From: Microbacterium croceum | Lineage (GTDB): Bacteria > Actinomycetota > Actinomycetes > Actinomycetales > Microbacteriaceae | Direction of reading: 5' to 3' | Assembly (NCBI RefSeq): GCF_023091245.1 | Contig: NZ_JAHWXN010000001.1 | Location: forward strand, 2,604,001-2,668,000 | Length of the DNA stretch: 64,000 nt | Shown here: in pieces, positions 32,429-41,807 of the stretch | Position numbering within the stretch: position 1 is the stretch's first letter | How the letters are laid out: each line of letters starts with the position of its first letter | Notes under the pieces: generated by a model | The model's database searches: none | Told to the model about the DNA's origin: nothing | The model's input: the letters and a program-made list of their open reading frames with translations, nothing else | Translations under genes and position numbers: made by a program

Positions 32429-33087
32429 GTCCGGCTCCGGTGCGCGTCCTCGTCGTCGACGATCAGCCCCTCGTGCGCATGGGCAACGCGCTCGTCCTCG
32501 ACAGCGCCGACGATATCGAGGTGGTCGCAGAAGCAGGCAGCGGCGAAGAGGGCATCGCCATGGCGGAGATGTGCAGGCCCGACGTCGTGCTGATGGACGT
32601 ACGCATGCCGGGCATCGGAGGCATCGCCGCCACCCGAGAGATCACCGCCGCACATCCCGACATCAGGGTCATCATCCTCACCACCTTCGACATCGACGAG
32701 TACGCCTTCGGCGGCCTCCAGGCGGGTGCGAGCGCCTTCCTCCTCAAGAGCAGCACGCCCGAGGCGCTCACCGCCGCCGTCCGCACCGTCGCCTCCGGAG
32801 ACGGGGTCGTCGAGCCGCGCATCACCAAGCGGCTCATCGATCACTACGCACAACGCGCCCCCGCGTCCGGGGGCGACCGTCGGCCTCCGCCGCTGGACCG
32901 TCTCACTCCGCGCGAGCACGACGTGTTCCTGGCGATCGCCACGGGACTCACCAATCCCGAGATCAGCGCGCAGCTGCACCTCACGCCGGCGACGGTGAAG
33001 ACGCACGTCAACCGCATCTTCGCGAAGCTCGGCGTGCGGGATCGCGTCCACGCGGTCATCCTGGCCTACACGCTCGAAATCGTCTGA
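32425..33087 (+). CDS. NarL/LuxR-family response regulator
   Basis: This 220-residue regulator has a receiver domain (VRVLVVDDQPLVRMG, phospho-acceptor Asp58 in VVLMDVRMPG, TTFDIDEYAFGGLQAGASAFLLK) and a C-terminal LuxR helix-turn-helix (LTPREHDVFLAIATGLTNPEI, then LTPATVKTHVNRIFAKLGVRDR). Its ATG overlaps the stop of the permease-kinase fusion (ATGA). Its natural kinase would be the protein whose ATPase domain survives in that fusion; without the phospho-acceptor histidine it may be phosphorylated by another kinase or not at all. Confidence 0.93.
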   Translation: MSPAPVRVLVVDDQPLVRMGNALVLDSADDIEVVAEAGSGEEGIAMAEMCRPDVVLMDVRMPGIGGIAATREITAAHPDIRVIILTTFDIDEYAFGGLQAGASAFLLKSSTPEALTAAVRTVASGDGVVEPRITKRLIDHYAQRAPASGGDRRPPPLDRLTPREHDVFLAIATGLTNPEISAQLHLTPATVKTHVNRIFAKLGVRDRVHAVILAYTLEIV

Positions 33088-33130
33088 CGGTGCTCGTCCG
33101 GCGTGGCGCAGGCGGGTGGAGAAGAAACGG

Positions 33131-33203
33131 TGGGCCCTGCCGGGATCGAACCGACGACATCCACGGTGTAAACGTGGCGCTCTACCAGCTGAGCTAAAGG
33201 CCC
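33131..33203 (-). tRNA. tRNA-Val (UAC anticodon)
   Basis: The 73-nt minus-strand sequence folds as a cloverleaf: acceptor GGGCCTT pairing with AGGGCCC, D arm with AGCTCAGCTGGTAGAGC, anticodon stem CCACG/CGTGG around loop TTTACAC (anticodon TAC) and T arm with GGTTCGATCC. No complete CCA is encoded at the 3' end. Confidence 0.96.
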
Positions 33204-33258
33204 TGACACTCGACAGTCTATCGGGCGATCGATGCGCGCCGGTGTCGTGGAAGAGGGA

Positions 33259-33264
33259 TAGGCT
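33259..33264 (+). promoter_or_regulatory. Probable -10 box of aceE
   Basis: TAGGCT lies 93 bp before the aceE start codon, downstream of the tRNA gene on the other strand. Unlike most genes here, aceE would then have a leader and a Shine-Dalgarno sequence. Confidence 0.45.
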
Positions 33265-33357
33265 GAGGGCGGCACGCGTTGTGCACAGCCGACAAGGCTG
33301 CCCGCGTCGCTTCCCGTTTCATTGGCATGACCTGCCAGCTTGACGAAAGGCTCCCCC

Positions 33358-36084
33358 GTGACTGTGCACGACCAGGATCCGTATTCCCAGGGCCCCCAAG
33401 ACAGCGATCCGGAAGAGACCGGCGAGTGGCAGCAGTCGCTCGATGAGCTGGTTGAGGCCAAGGGCCACGGCCGTGGCCGCGAGATCATGCTCAGCCTGCT
33501 CAAGCGTTCCAAGGAGCTGCACCTGGGCGTGCCGATGGTCCCGACGACGGACTACATCAACACGATCGCAGCCGAGAACGAGCCGGAGTTCCCCGGCGAC
33601 GAAGAGGTCGAGCGTCGTTACCGGGCCTGGATCCGCTGGAACGCCGCGATCACGGTCCACCGTGCGCAGCGTCCCGGCATCGGCGTCGGCGGACACATCT
33701 CCACCTACGCGTCCTCGGCTGCTCTGTACGAGGTCGGCTTCAACCACTTCTTCAAGGGCGCGGACCACCCCGGCGGCGGAGACCAGATCTTCATCCAGGG
33801 CCACGCCTCCCCCGGCACCTACGCACGCTCCTTCCTCGAAGGACGCCTGAGCGAGAACGAGCTCGACGGTTTCCGCCAGGAGAAGTCGCGCGCGCCGCAC
33901 GGCATCCCCTCGTACCCGCACCCGCGTCTCATGCCGGACTACTGGCAGTTCCCGACCGTGTCGATGGGCCTCGGCCCGATCAACGCCATCTACCAGGCGA
34001 TGTCGAACAAGTACGTCGAGAACCGCGGCATCAAGGACACGTCTGCCTCTCATGTCTGGGCCTTCCTCGGCGATGGCGAGATGGACGAGGTCGAGAGCCG
34101 CGGACAGCTCCAGGTCGCAGCCAACGAGGGGCTCGACAACCTCACCTTCGTCGTCAACTGCAACCTGCAGCGCCTCGACGGCCCTGTGCGCGGAAACGGC
34201 AAGATCGTCCAGGAACTCGAGTCCTTCTTCCGCGGCGCCGGCTGGAACGTCATCAAGGTGATCTGGGGTCGCGAGTGGGACGACCTGCTCACCCGCGACA
34301 CCGAGGGTGCACTGCTCAACCTCATGAATGTCACCCCCGACGGTGACTTCCAGACGTACAAGGCCGAGTCCGGCGCGTACATCCGCGAGCACTTCTTCGG
34401 CCGCGACGAGCGCGCCGCTGCACTGGTCAAGGATTACTCCGACGACGACATCTGGAACCTCAAGCGCGGTGGCCACGATTACCGCAAGGTCTACGCCGCT
34501 TTCAAGGCCGCGACCGAGCACAAGGGCAAGCCCACCGTCATCCTCGCGAAGACCGTCAAGGGCTACGGTCTCGGTCCGCACTTCGAGGGCCGCAACGCGA
34601 CCCACCAGATGAAGAAGATGACGCTGGACAACCTCAAGACGTTCCGCGACGCGATGCACATCCCGATCACGGATGCGCAGCTCGAGGAGAACCCGTACCT
34701 GCCCCCGTACTACAACCCGGGCCCTCAGGACGAGACCATCCAGTACATGCTCGAGCGTCGCCAGGCTCTGGGCGGCTTCCTCCCGGAGCGCCGCTCGACC
34801 CACGTCGGGCTCTCGCTGCCGGACGACGCGGCCTACGCCCTGCCCAAGAAGGGCTCCGGCACGCAGGAGATCGCCACGACCATGGCGTTCGTCCGTCTGC
34901 TGAAGGACCTGCTGCGCACGAAGGACTTCGGCCACCGCATCGTGCCGATCATCCCCGACGAGGCGCGCACGTTCGGTATGGACGCGTACTTCCCGACCGC
35001 GAAGATCTACAACCCGAACGGCCAGCACTACACGTCGGTCGACCGTGAGCTCCTCCTCGCCTACAAGGAGAGCCCGCAGGGCCAGATCGTGCACGTCGGC
35101 ATCAACGAGGCCGGCGCCCTCGCGGCCTTCACGGCCGCCGGCACGTCGTATGCCACGCACGGCGAGCCGCTGATCCCGATCTACATCTTCTACTCGATGT
35201 TCGGCTTCCAGCGCACGGGCGATGCCCAGTGGGCCGCCGGCGACCAGATGGCTCGCGGGTTCATCATGGGCGCCACCGCCGGTCGCACCACCCTCACGGG
35301 TGAGGGCCTGCAGCACGCCGACGGACACTCGCACCTGCTCGCCGCCACCAACCCGGCGACGGTCTCGTACGACCCGGCCTACGGCTACGAGATCGCGCAC
35401 ATCGTGCGCTCGGGTCTCGAGCGCATGTACGGCGGACAGCACGAGGACCCGAACGTGATGTACTACATCACGCTCTACAACGAACCCCTCGTGATGCCCG
35501 CAGAGCCGGCGGATGTCGACGTCGACGGCATCGTCCGTGGCATCCACCGCATCTCGGTCGGCGAGGGAGAGGGCCCCCGCGCCCAGCTCTTCTCCTCCGG
35601 AGTCGGGGTGCCCTGGGTTCTCGAAGCCCAGCAGCTGCTGAAGGACGACTGGGGCGTCGTGGCAGACGTGTGGTCCGTGACCTCGTGGACCGAGCTGCGC
35701 CGCGACGGCCTGGCCGCCGACGAGCACAACTTCCTGCACCCGGAGGCCGAGCCGCGCACCGCGTACCTGACGCAGAAGCTGCAGGGCGCCGAGGGCCCTG
35801 TCATCGCCGTCAGCGACTACATGCACGCGGTCCAGGACCAGATCCGCCCGTGGGTGCCGCAGCGCTTCGCCACGCTGGGCGCGGATGGCTTCGGATTCTC
35901 CGATACCCGTGCAGCCGCGCGTCGCTTCTTCAAGATCGACGGCCCCTCGGTCGTCGTACGCACCCTGCAGTCGCTCGCCGAGGATGGCGTCGTGGACCGC
36001 TCGCTCGCCGCGCAGGCGATCGAGAAGTACCGGCTGCACGACGTGAACGCCGGCACCAGCGGCAACGCAGGTGGCGAAAGCTGA
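33358..36084 (+). CDS. aceE: Pyruvate dehydrogenase E1, homodimeric type
   Basis: AceE decarboxylates pyruvate with thiamine diphosphate and passes the acetyl group to the lipoyl arm of E2. The 908-residue length fits the homodimeric E1 of actinobacteria and enterobacteria. The thiamine motif [14 protein letters not shown] begins near residue 238 and ends at [27 protein letters not shown] and the transketolase-like C-terminal half ([13 protein letters not shown], then [15 protein letters not shown]) are all present. GAAAGG 7 nt before GTG 33358 fixes the start; a TTG at 33340 is in frame but poorer. The next gene overlaps its end by 14 bp. Confidence 0.97.
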   Translation: MTVHDQDPYSQGPQDSDPEETGEWQQSLDELVEAKGHGRGREIMLSLLKRSKELHLGVPMVPTTDYINTIAAENEPEFPGDEEVERRYRAWIRWNAAITVHRAQRPGIGVGGHISTYASSAALYEVGFNHFFKGADHPGGGDQIFIQGHASPGTYARSFLEGRLSENELDGFRQEKSRAPHGIPSYPHPRLMPDYWQFPTVSMGLGPINAIYQAMSNKYVENRGIKDTSASHVWAFLGDGEMDEVESRGQLQVAANEGLDNLTFVVNCNLQRLDGPVRGNGKIVQELESFFRGAGWNVIKVIWGREWDDLLTRDTEGALLNLMNVTPDGDFQTYKAESGAYIREHFFGRDERAAALVKDYSDDDIWNLKRGGHDYRKVYAAFKAATEHKGKPTVILAKTVKGYGLGPHFEGRNATHQMKKMTLDNLKTFRDAMHIPITDAQLEENPYLPPYYNPGPQDETIQYMLERRQALGGFLPERRSTHVGLSLPDDAAYALPKKGSGTQEIATTMAFVRLLKDLLRTKDFGHRIVPIIPDEARTFGMDAYFPTAKIYNPNGQHYTSVDRELLLAYKESPQGQIVHVGINEAGALAAFTAAGTSYATHGEPLIPIYIFYSMFGFQRTGDAQWAAGDQMARGFIMGATAGRTTLTGEGLQHADGHSHLLAATNPATVSYDPAYGYEIAHIVRSGLERMYGGQHEDPNVMYYITLYNEPLVMPAEPADVDVDGIVRGIHRISVGEGEGPRAQLFSSGVGVPWVLEAQQLLKDDWGVVADVWSVTSWTELRRDGLAADEHNFLHPEAEPRTAYLTQKLQGAEGPVIAVSDYMHAVQDQIRPWVPQRFATLGADGFGFSDTRAAARRFFKIDGPSVVVRTLQSLAEDGVVDRSLAAQAIEKYRLHDVNAGTSGNAGGES

Positions 36085-37318
36085 GCCCTCGGTGACAGGT
36101 TCTTCGCCACGCGGAATGGACAAGACCGCGACGCTCACCTGGTTGCGCCGGATCTCCGGTGACATCGCCTCGGTGACGATCAAGCGGTTGGAGGACACCC
36201 TCCCCTGGTACGCCGACATGCCACCGGCCCGACGCTCTGCGGTCGGGCTGGTGGCTCAGGCCGGCATAACCTCGTTCATCCAGTGGTACGAAGACCCCAC
36301 CTCGACTCCGTGGATCGCGGCGGACATCTTCGCCGCGGCTCCTCGGGAACTGCTGCGCAGCGTCAGCCTCCAGCAGACCCTGCAGCTGATCCGTGTGACG
36401 GTCGAGGTCACGGAGGAGCGCGTCGCGGGACGAGGCGATGACCTCCGCGAGGCGATACTGCTGTACTCGCGCGACGTCGCCTTCGCCGCGGCCGACGTGT
36501 ACGCCCGTGCCGCCGAAGCGCGCGGGCTCTGGGACGCCCGGCTGGAAGCACTCGTCGTCGACTCGATCCTCACCGGCGAAGCCGACGAGGAACTCCCCAG
36601 CCGCATCGCCGCCCTCGGCTGGCATGGCCACGGCGAGGTCGCGGTGCTGGTCGGCACGACTCCCCCGCAGTTCGACGTGGATCAGGTGCGCCGCACGGCC
36701 CGCAAGCTCGCGGTCGACGTGCTGATCGGCGTGCAGGGCTCCCGCCTGGTGCTGGTCCTCGGACGCGCCAGGATCGCCGGACAGGAAGACGAGGAAGACG
36801 ACGACGAGCTCGGCTTCCTCGAGATCGCGACCCGTCTCGAACCGTCCTTCGGCCCCGGCTACGTCGTGCTCGGCCCGGCGGTCGCCGCACTGGTCGATGC
36901 GAGCCAGAGTGCGCGGGCGGCACTGGCCGGATTCGCCGTCGCCCGGGCCTGGCGCAACGCTCCGCGCCCCGTCGAGGCCGACGATCTGCTACCCGAGCGC
37001 GCCCTCGCCGGTGACCCGTTGGCGAAGCAGACGCTGATCGAGCGGATCTTCCGCCCGCTGCAGGCCCATTCGACCGATCTGGTGACCACGCTGTGGAGCT
37101 ACCTCGACAACGGCCGCTCGCTGGAGGCCACCGCTCGCGAGCTGTTCGTGCACCCGAACACGGTGCGCTACCGGCTCAAGCGGGTCAGCGAGGTCATCGG
37201 CTGGGACGCCACCGGGCCCCGCGAAGCGCTCATCCTGCAGACCGCGCTGATCCTCGGATCGATCGGCGCCGCGGAGCAAGGACGTCGACGCCCAGCTCTG
37301 CGTCGCCCGACCCGCTGA
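36071..37318 (+). CDS. PucR-type regulator, FasR-like
   Basis: This 415-residue protein ends in a PucR-type helix-turn-helix ([20 protein letters not shown], then [17 protein letters not shown]); the middle holds a GGDEF-like fold typical of this family. In Streptomyces coelicolor the PucR-like FasR gene sits directly before fabD-fabH-acpP-fabF and activates that operon; the position here is the same, which supports the same role. It overlaps aceE by 14 bp (GTG 36071), so it is co-transcribed with pyruvate dehydrogenase. Repeats in the 97-bp gap before fabD may be its binding site. An acidic stretch (EDEEDDDE) near 240 is notable. Confidence 0.85.
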   Translation: MAKAEPSVTGSSPRGMDKTATLTWLRRISGDIASVTIKRLEDTLPWYADMPPARRSAVGLVAQAGITSFIQWYEDPTSTPWIAADIFAAAPRELLRSVSLQQTLQLIRVTVEVTEERVAGRGDDLREAILLYSRDVAFAAADVYARAAEARGLWDARLEALVVDSILTGEADEELPSRIAALGWHGHGEVAVLVGTTPPQFDVDQVRRTARKLAVDVLIGVQGSRLVLVLGRARIAGQEDEEDDDELGFLEIATRLEPSFGPGYVVLGPAVAALVDASQSARAALAGFAVARAWRNAPRPVEADDLLPERALAGDPLAKQTLIERIFRPLQAHSTDLVTTLWSYLDNGRSLEATARELFVHPNTVRYRLKRVSEVIGWDATGPREALILQTALILGSIGAAEQGRRRPALRRPTR

Positions 37319-37345
37319 GTCCGCCCTCGGGCGCTGTGCGCCACA

Positions 37346-37398
37346 CACAAGGGTTTCGCGCAATCTTGTGATGGATCATCCACCGCTCACGCGCAATC
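37346..37398 (+). promoter_or_regulatory. Repeats before fabD, candidate FasR site
   Basis: CGCGCAATC occurs at 37357-37365 and again at 37390-37398, exactly 33 bp (three helical turns) apart. The first copy sits within an inverted repeat CACAAG (37346-37351) and CTTGTG (37365-37370). The second copy ends 5 bp before the -10-like CAGACT (37404-37409). Confidence 0.55.
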
Positions 37399-37415
37399 GT
37401 TGGCAGACTGGACTG

Positions 37416-38336
37416 GTGATTGTCGTCGTCTGCCCTGGTCAGGGCTCGCAGACCCCCGGTTTCCTCTCCCCTTGGCTGGAGCTCGACGGTGTGGCTGATC
37501 GCCTCGCCGCCTACTCCGAGGCCGCGGAGGTCGATCTCCACGCGCACGGCACCGTCTCGGATGCCGACACGATCCGCGACACACGTGTCGCTCAGCCGCT
37601 GATCGTCGCCGCTTCGCTCATCGCCGCTGACGCCATCCGCGCGCACGGCGGCCGCACCGCCGACGGCATCGCAGGCCACTCGGTGGGTGAGATCGCCGCC
37701 CTGGTCGGCAGCGGTGTCATCGACGCCGAGACCGGAATGCGCCTCGTCGGCATCCGTGGACGCGCGATGGCCGATGCCGCGGCGCAGACCCCCACGGGCA
37801 TGAGCGCGGTCCTGGGCGGTGACGAGGAGCTCATCCTCTCCCGCGTCGCCGAGCTCGAACTCTCACCGGCCAACTACAACGGCGGCGGCCAGCTCGTGGT
37901 CGCCGGCTCCCTCCCCGCGCTGGCCGCGCTGGCCGAGGAGCCGGTCAAGGGCTCGCGCGTGATCCCCCTGCAGGTCGCCGGCGCATTCCACACCGGCTAC
38001 ATGGCCTCCGCCGTCGCCGCCCTGCGCGACGCGGTCGCCTCCGTGACTCCTGCCGACCCGCAGATCACCCTGTGGACGAACCGCGACGGCTCCGTCGTCT
38101 CCGACGGCGCACAGGCGCTCGCGTACCTGGTCGACCAGGTCTCCTCGCCCGTGCGCTGGGACAGGTGCATGACGTCCTTCGCCGAGCACGGCATCACCGG
38201 ACTCATCGAGCTGGCCCCGGCCGGCGCGCTGACCGGTCTCGCCAAGCGCGGCCTGCGCGGCGTCCCCACCGTCGCCGTCAAGACCCCTGAAGACCTCGAT
38301 GCAGCCGTCGCGCTGCTGAACGGAGAAGCCGCATGA
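37416..38336 (+). CDS. fabD: Malonyl-CoA:ACP transacylase
   Basis: FabD transfers malonyl groups from CoA to acyl carrier protein, supplying chain-extension units. The 306-residue protein shows PGQGSQTPGFL at 7-17, catalytic Ser89 in GHSVGE and His192 in GAFHTGYM. The GTG at 37416 is chosen because CAGACT ends 6 nt before it and because VIVVVCPGQG matches the family start; the frame is open 48 nt further upstream. It overlaps fabH by 4 bp (ATGA) and heads the fabD-fabH-acpP-fabF operon. Confidence 0.95.
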   Translation: MIVVVCPGQGSQTPGFLSPWLELDGVADRLAAYSEAAEVDLHAHGTVSDADTIRDTRVAQPLIVAASLIAADAIRAHGGRTADGIAGHSVGEIAALVGSGVIDAETGMRLVGIRGRAMADAAAQTPTGMSAVLGGDEELILSRVAELELSPANYNGGGQLVVAGSLPALAALAEEPVKGSRVIPLQVAGAFHTGYMASAVAALRDAVASVTPADPQITLWTNRDGSVVSDGAQALAYLVDQVSSPVRWDRCMTSFAEHGITGLIELAPAGALTGLAKRGLRGVPTVAVKTPEDLDAAVALLNGEAA

Positions 38337-39334
38337 GCGCCACCCTGACCCAGATCACGGGCCCCGCCTACACGCGCATCTACTCCTACGGCGCGGCGCG
38401 CGGCGAGAACTTCGTGCCGAACGACGATCTGATCGGCCCGATCGACTCGAGCGACGAGTGGATCCGTCAGCGCACGGGCATCATCACCCGCGTCCGCGCC
38501 GACAAGGGCACCGACGCGATCGACCTCGCCGCCATCGCCGGCGCAGAGGCCATCGAGAAGTCCGGCGTTCCTGCCGACCAGATCGACCTGGTGATCGTGG
38601 CCACGATCAGCAACCCTAAGCAGTCCCCCTCGGTCTCGGCGATCGTCGCCGACCGCGTGGGCGCGAACCCCGCTGCCGCGTACGACATCAACGCCGCGTG
38701 CGCCGGGTACTCCTACGCGGTAGCCCAGGCGGATGCGCTGATCCGGGCCGGAGCGGCCCGCTACGCGCTCGTGATCGGCGCGGAGAAGCTGTCCGACGTG
38801 GTCGACCCCGCCGACCGCAGCATCTCCTTCCTGCTCGGCGACGGTGCCGGCGCAGCCGTGATCGGCCCGAGCGACACGCCCGGCATCTCCCCTGCGGTGT
38901 GGGGTTCCGACGGCTCGAAGGCCGACGCGGTGGGCATGAACGGGACCCTGACGCAGTTCCGCGACGGCGAGGTGCCATGGCCGACGCTCCGCCAGGAGGG
39001 TCAGACCGTGTTCCGCTGGGCGGTGTGGGAGATGGCGAAGGTCGCCCGTGAGGCGCTCGACAAGGCCGGCGTCGAGCCGACCGACATCGCCGCGTTCATC
39101 CCGCACCAGGCGAACATGCGCATCATCGACGAGTTCGCCAAGCAGCTCAAGCTGCCCGAGACCACCGTGATCGCGCGCGACATCGAAACGACCGGCAACA
39201 CTTCGGCCGCCTCGATCCCGCTCGCCAGCCACCGCCTGATGGCCGAGCATCCCGAGCTCTCGGGCGGCCTGGCACTGCAGATCGGCTTCGGCGCGGGTCT
39301 CGTGTTCGCCGCTCAGGTCGTCGTCCTCCCCTGA
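38333..39334 (+). CDS. fabH: Beta-ketoacyl-ACP synthase III
   Basis: FabH starts fatty acid chains by condensing acyl-CoA with malonyl-ACP. The 333-residue protein has the full catalytic triad: Cys123 in DINAACAGYSYAV, His258 in AFIPHQANMRII and Asn289 in TTGNTSAAS. The usual SSDEWIRQRTGI N-terminal stretch is present. In Gram-positive bacteria with branched lipids FabH prefers branched short acyl-CoA primers, which would fit the anteiso and iso acids of Microbacterium; that is inference. Coupled to fabD by ATGA overlap. Confidence 0.95.
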   Translation: MSATLTQITGPAYTRIYSYGAARGENFVPNDDLIGPIDSSDEWIRQRTGIITRVRADKGTDAIDLAAIAGAEAIEKSGVPADQIDLVIVATISNPKQSPSVSAIVADRVGANPAAAYDINAACAGYSYAVAQADALIRAGAARYALVIGAEKLSDVVDPADRSISFLLGDGAGAAVIGPSDTPGISPAVWGSDGSKADAVGMNGTLTQFRDGEVPWPTLRQEGQTVFRWAVWEMAKVAREALDKAGVEPTDIAAFIPHQANMRIIDEFAKQLKLPETTVIARDIETTGNTSAASIPLASHRLMAEHPELSGGLALQIGFGAGLVFAAQVVVLP

Positions 39335-39402
39335 GAACGACCCGACCTTCCCTAGACTGTTCCACGGTTCCGAATACAACCCGCAAGAAAGAGGAAGACC
39401 AC

Positions 39403-39651
39403 ATGGCTTTCACCAACGATGAGGTCCTCGCAGGCCTCGCAGAGCTGATCACCGACGAGACCGGCATCAACGCTTCCGAGGTCGCCCTCGAGAAGTCGTT
39501 CACGGACGACCTGGACATCGACTCGATCTCCATGATGACGATCGTCGTCAACGCCGAGGAGAAGTTCGGCGTCACCATCCCCGACGACGAGGTCAAGAAC
39601 CTGAAGACCGTCGGCGACGCCGTCAGCTTCATCGTCGCAGGCCAGGAGTAA
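39403..39651 (+). CDS. acpP: Acyl carrier protein
   Basis: This 82-residue acidic protein carries the growing fatty acid on a phosphopantetheine arm. The attachment serine is Ser41 in LDIDSISMM, followed by the conserved helix III region (FGVTIPDDEVKNLKTVGDAV). AAGAAAGAGGA upstream of the ATG provides a ribosome site. It has its own 68-bp leader after fabH and is followed by a strong intercistronic hairpin before fabF, which may make acpP more abundant than its neighbours. Confidence 0.96.
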   Translation: MAFTNDEVLAGLAELITDETGINASEVALEKSFTDDLDIDSISMMTIVVNAEEKFGVTIPDDEVKNLKTVGDAVSFIVAGQE

Positions 39652-39658
39652 TCCCCGC

Positions 39659-39695
39659 AGGATGCCACCCCCGCGCCTGCGGGGCGTGGCATCCT
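39659..39695 (+). terminator. Intercistronic hairpin between acpP and fabF
   Basis: AGGATGCCAC (39659-39668) pairs with GTGGCATCCT (39686-39695), with an inner CCCCG/CGGGG stem. It begins 8 bp after the acpP stop, within the fab operon. It may act as a partial terminator or as an RNA-stabilising 3' end for acpP. Confidence 0.65.
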
Positions 39696-39745
39696 CCGCC
39701 TTGCCCGCAATCCGCTCGAACCACCGCTCGACAAGGAACCACACC

Positions 39746-40984
39746 ATGACCAAGCGCATCGTCGTCACCGGCATCGGCGCCACTTCCGCCATCGGCGGAA
39801 CCGCTCCGGAGAACTGGGCCAACCTGCTCGCAGGCGTGTCCGGCGCCCGCACACTCGAGCACGACTGGGTGCAGCAGTACGAGCTGCCCGTCACCTTCGC
39901 CGCCGAGGCCATCGTGCGCCCCGAAGAGGTCCTGCCCCGCCACGAGGCGAAGCGGCTCGACCCCTCGTCGCAGTTCGCCCTCATCGCCGCGCGCGAGGCG
40001 TGGGCGGATGCCGGCTCCCCCGAAGTCGAGCCCGAGCGCCTCGGCGTCGACTTCGCCACTGGAATCGGCGGACTCTGGACGCTCCTCGACGCGTGGGACA
40101 CCCTGCGCGAGAAGGGTCCGCGTCGCGTCATGCCGCTGACCGTGCCGATGCTGATGGCCAACGCCGCTGCCGGCAACCTGTCGCTCCAGTTCCAGGCCCG
40201 CGCCTATGCGCAGACCGTCGTGAGCGCCTGCGCCTCGAGCACCGAGTCGCTCATCCACGCTTTCCACCACCTGCAGGACGGCCTCGCCGATGTGGTAATC
40301 GCCGGAGGGACGGAGTCCGCGATCCACCCCATCACCATGGCGTCGTTCTCGTCGGCACAAGCGCTGTCGCGTCGCAACGACGACCCGGCCACGGCTTCCC
40401 GCCCCGGCGCGATCGACCGCGACGGCTTCGTCATGGGCGAAGGCGCCGCCGCGCTCATCCTCGAGACCGAGGAGCACGCCAAGGCGCGTGGCGCGAAGAT
40501 CTACGCCTATCTGATCGGCGGCGGCATCACCGCCGACTCGTACCACATCACCGGGAACGACCCCGAGGGCACCGGAGCCGCACGTGCGGTGACGCAGGCC
40601 CTCGAGGAAGCCGGGGTCACCCCCGACCAGGTCACGCACATCAACGCGCACGCCACGTCGACCCCGGTGGGCGACCCGAACGAGTACGTCGCCCTCAAGC
40701 GCGTCTTCGGCGAGCGTCTCAACGAGATCCCCGTGTCGGCGACCAAGGCTTCCACCGGCCACCTGCTGGGAGGCACCGGAGCGCTCGAGGCGATCTTCTC
40801 GATCCTCGCGCTGCGCGACCGCGTCGCCCCGCCGACGATCAACATGACCGAGCCCGACCCGGCCGTGCCGTTCCGTCTCTCCGGCGAGCCCACTCCGCTC
40901 GGCGACGGCCCGCAGATCGCGATCAGCAACTCGTTCGGCTTCGGTGGGCACAACGCCGTCGTCGCCTTCGCCAGCGTCGACTGA
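39746..40984 (+). CDS. fabF: Beta-ketoacyl-ACP synthase II
   Basis: FabF elongates acyl-ACP chains with malonyl-ACP. The 412-residue protein contains the active-site Cys162 in VVSACASSTES, His302 in INAHATSTPVGD and His339 in KASTGHLLGG. GGFGGHNAVVAF near the C-terminus is also typical. ATG 39746 gives the normal family start MTKRIVVTGIGATSAIGG; the frame runs upstream into the hairpin but without support. It is the last gene of the fab operon, ended by a hairpin. Confidence 0.96.
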   Translation: MTKRIVVTGIGATSAIGGTAPENWANLLAGVSGARTLEHDWVQQYELPVTFAAEAIVRPEEVLPRHEAKRLDPSSQFALIAAREAWADAGSPEVEPERLGVDFATGIGGLWTLLDAWDTLREKGPRRVMPLTVPMLMANAAAGNLSLQFQARAYAQTVVSACASSTESLIHAFHHLQDGLADVVIAGGTESAIHPITMASFSSAQALSRRNDDPATASRPGAIDRDGFVMGEGAAALILETEEHAKARGAKIYAYLIGGGITADSYHITGNDPEGTGAARAVTQALEEAGVTPDQVTHINAHATSTPVGDPNEYVALKRVFGERLNEIPVSATKASTGHLLGGTGALEAIFSILALRDRVAPPTINMTEPDPAVPFRLSGEPTPLGDGPQIAISNSFGFGGHNAVVAFASVD

Positions 40985-40996
40985 CGATCGCACGTG

Positions 40997-41030
40997 AGAG
41001 GCCCTCGGAGCTGCTGCTCCGAGGGCCTCT
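40997..41030. terminator. Bidirectional terminator after fabF
   Basis: A perfect 14-bp stem (40997-41010 with 41017-41030) with a 6-nt loop lies between convergent fabF and the YczE gene. Confidence 0.85.
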
Positions 41031-41046
41031 TGCATGGGGTCGAACG

Positions 41047-41712
41047 CTACGCCGCCGGCGTACGCTCGAGCCGAAGCGAACGCGCCTCACGGAGCGCCGT
41101 GATCCGCGGGAGGAACCATCCGACCAGGGGCCCGATGCCCAGCGCGAAGAGCACGGTGCCGACGCCCACCGGGCCCCCGAGCACGAAACCGACGACGAGC
41201 ACGCTGCCCTCGATGAGGGTGCGCACGAGCCAGACCGGCCAACCGGTACGACGCACCAGACCCGTCATCAGTCCGTCCCGCGGCCCCGGTCCGAAGTTCG
41301 CCGCGATGTAGAGGCCGGTCGCGAACGCCAGCAGCACCAGGCCGAGCAGGAACATCGGAGCACCCACCCAGATCGACGGCGGCGCAGGGAGGACGGCGAG
41401 AGTCAGGTCGGCGCTCGGACCGATCAGGAGCGCATTGAGGAGCGTGCCCAGCCCGACGCGCTGCCGCAGCGGGATCCACAGCAGCAGCACCACGACCGCC
41501 ACGAGGTTCGTCACGACCCCGTAGCCGAGACCTGACTGCCCCGCGATGCCGAGCGCGAGCACATCCCAGGGCGAGACGCCGATGCCGCCGCGCACCATCA
41601 ACCCCAGCGCGACCCCGTACAGGAACAGACCGAGGATGAGCTGCAGTGCGCGCTCGGCCAGGTCCCGAGGGCTGGTCGCGGCGACGGGCAGGAAGAGGGA
41701 ACGAAGGTGCAT
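41047..41712 (-). CDS. YczE/YitT-type membrane protein
   Basis: This 221-residue membrane protein has five or six hydrophobic segments (about 19-42, 50-75, 82-100, 112-133, 160-185) and the motif GGIGVSPWDVLALGIAGQSG, characteristic of the YczE group, and NFGPGPRDGLMTGL. Bacillus YczE supports surfactin production through an unknown mechanism, and members are typically encoded next to a MocR regulator called YczR, as here. It is therefore probably the target of the divergent regulator. The ATG at 41712 has GGAGGG just before it and CACCAT 6 nt upstream. Confidence 0.85.
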   Translation of the reverse strand: MHLRSLFLPVAATSPRDLAERALQLILGLFLYGVALGLMVRGGIGVSPWDVLALGIAGQSGLGYGVVTNLVAVVVLLLWIPLRQRVGLGTLLNALLIGPSADLTLAVLPAPPSIWVGAPMFLLGLVLLAFATGLYIAANFGPGPRDGLMTGLVRRTGWPVWLVRTLIEGSVLVVGFVLGGPVGVGTVLFALGIGPLVGWFLPRITALREARSLRLERTPAA

Positions 41713-41748
41713 CCCTCCATGGTGGCTGCCGATCACCGGTCGCACCCG

Positions 41749-41794
41749 AGTCCACTCTGCGAGAAGTGGCCTCGCTGAACCAGTCCACTTTGCG
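41749..41794. promoter_or_regulatory. Direct and inverted repeats between yczE-like and mocR genes
   Basis: AGTCCACTCTGCG (41749-41761) and AGTCCACTTTGCG (41782-41794) are direct repeats exactly 33 bp apart, with an inverted half-site AAGTGG at 41764-41769. They lie between the divergent genes and resemble the repeated sites reported for YczR-type MocR regulators. Confidence 0.65.
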
Positions 41795-41807
41795 GCATCC
41801 TGGAGAT

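Noticed and set aside
33319..36219. Minus-strand open frame of 966 codons opposite aceE
   Set aside because: It mirrors the codon structure of aceE, is rich in Val, Arg, Asp and His as expected for antisense frames in GC-rich genes, and shows no family motif.
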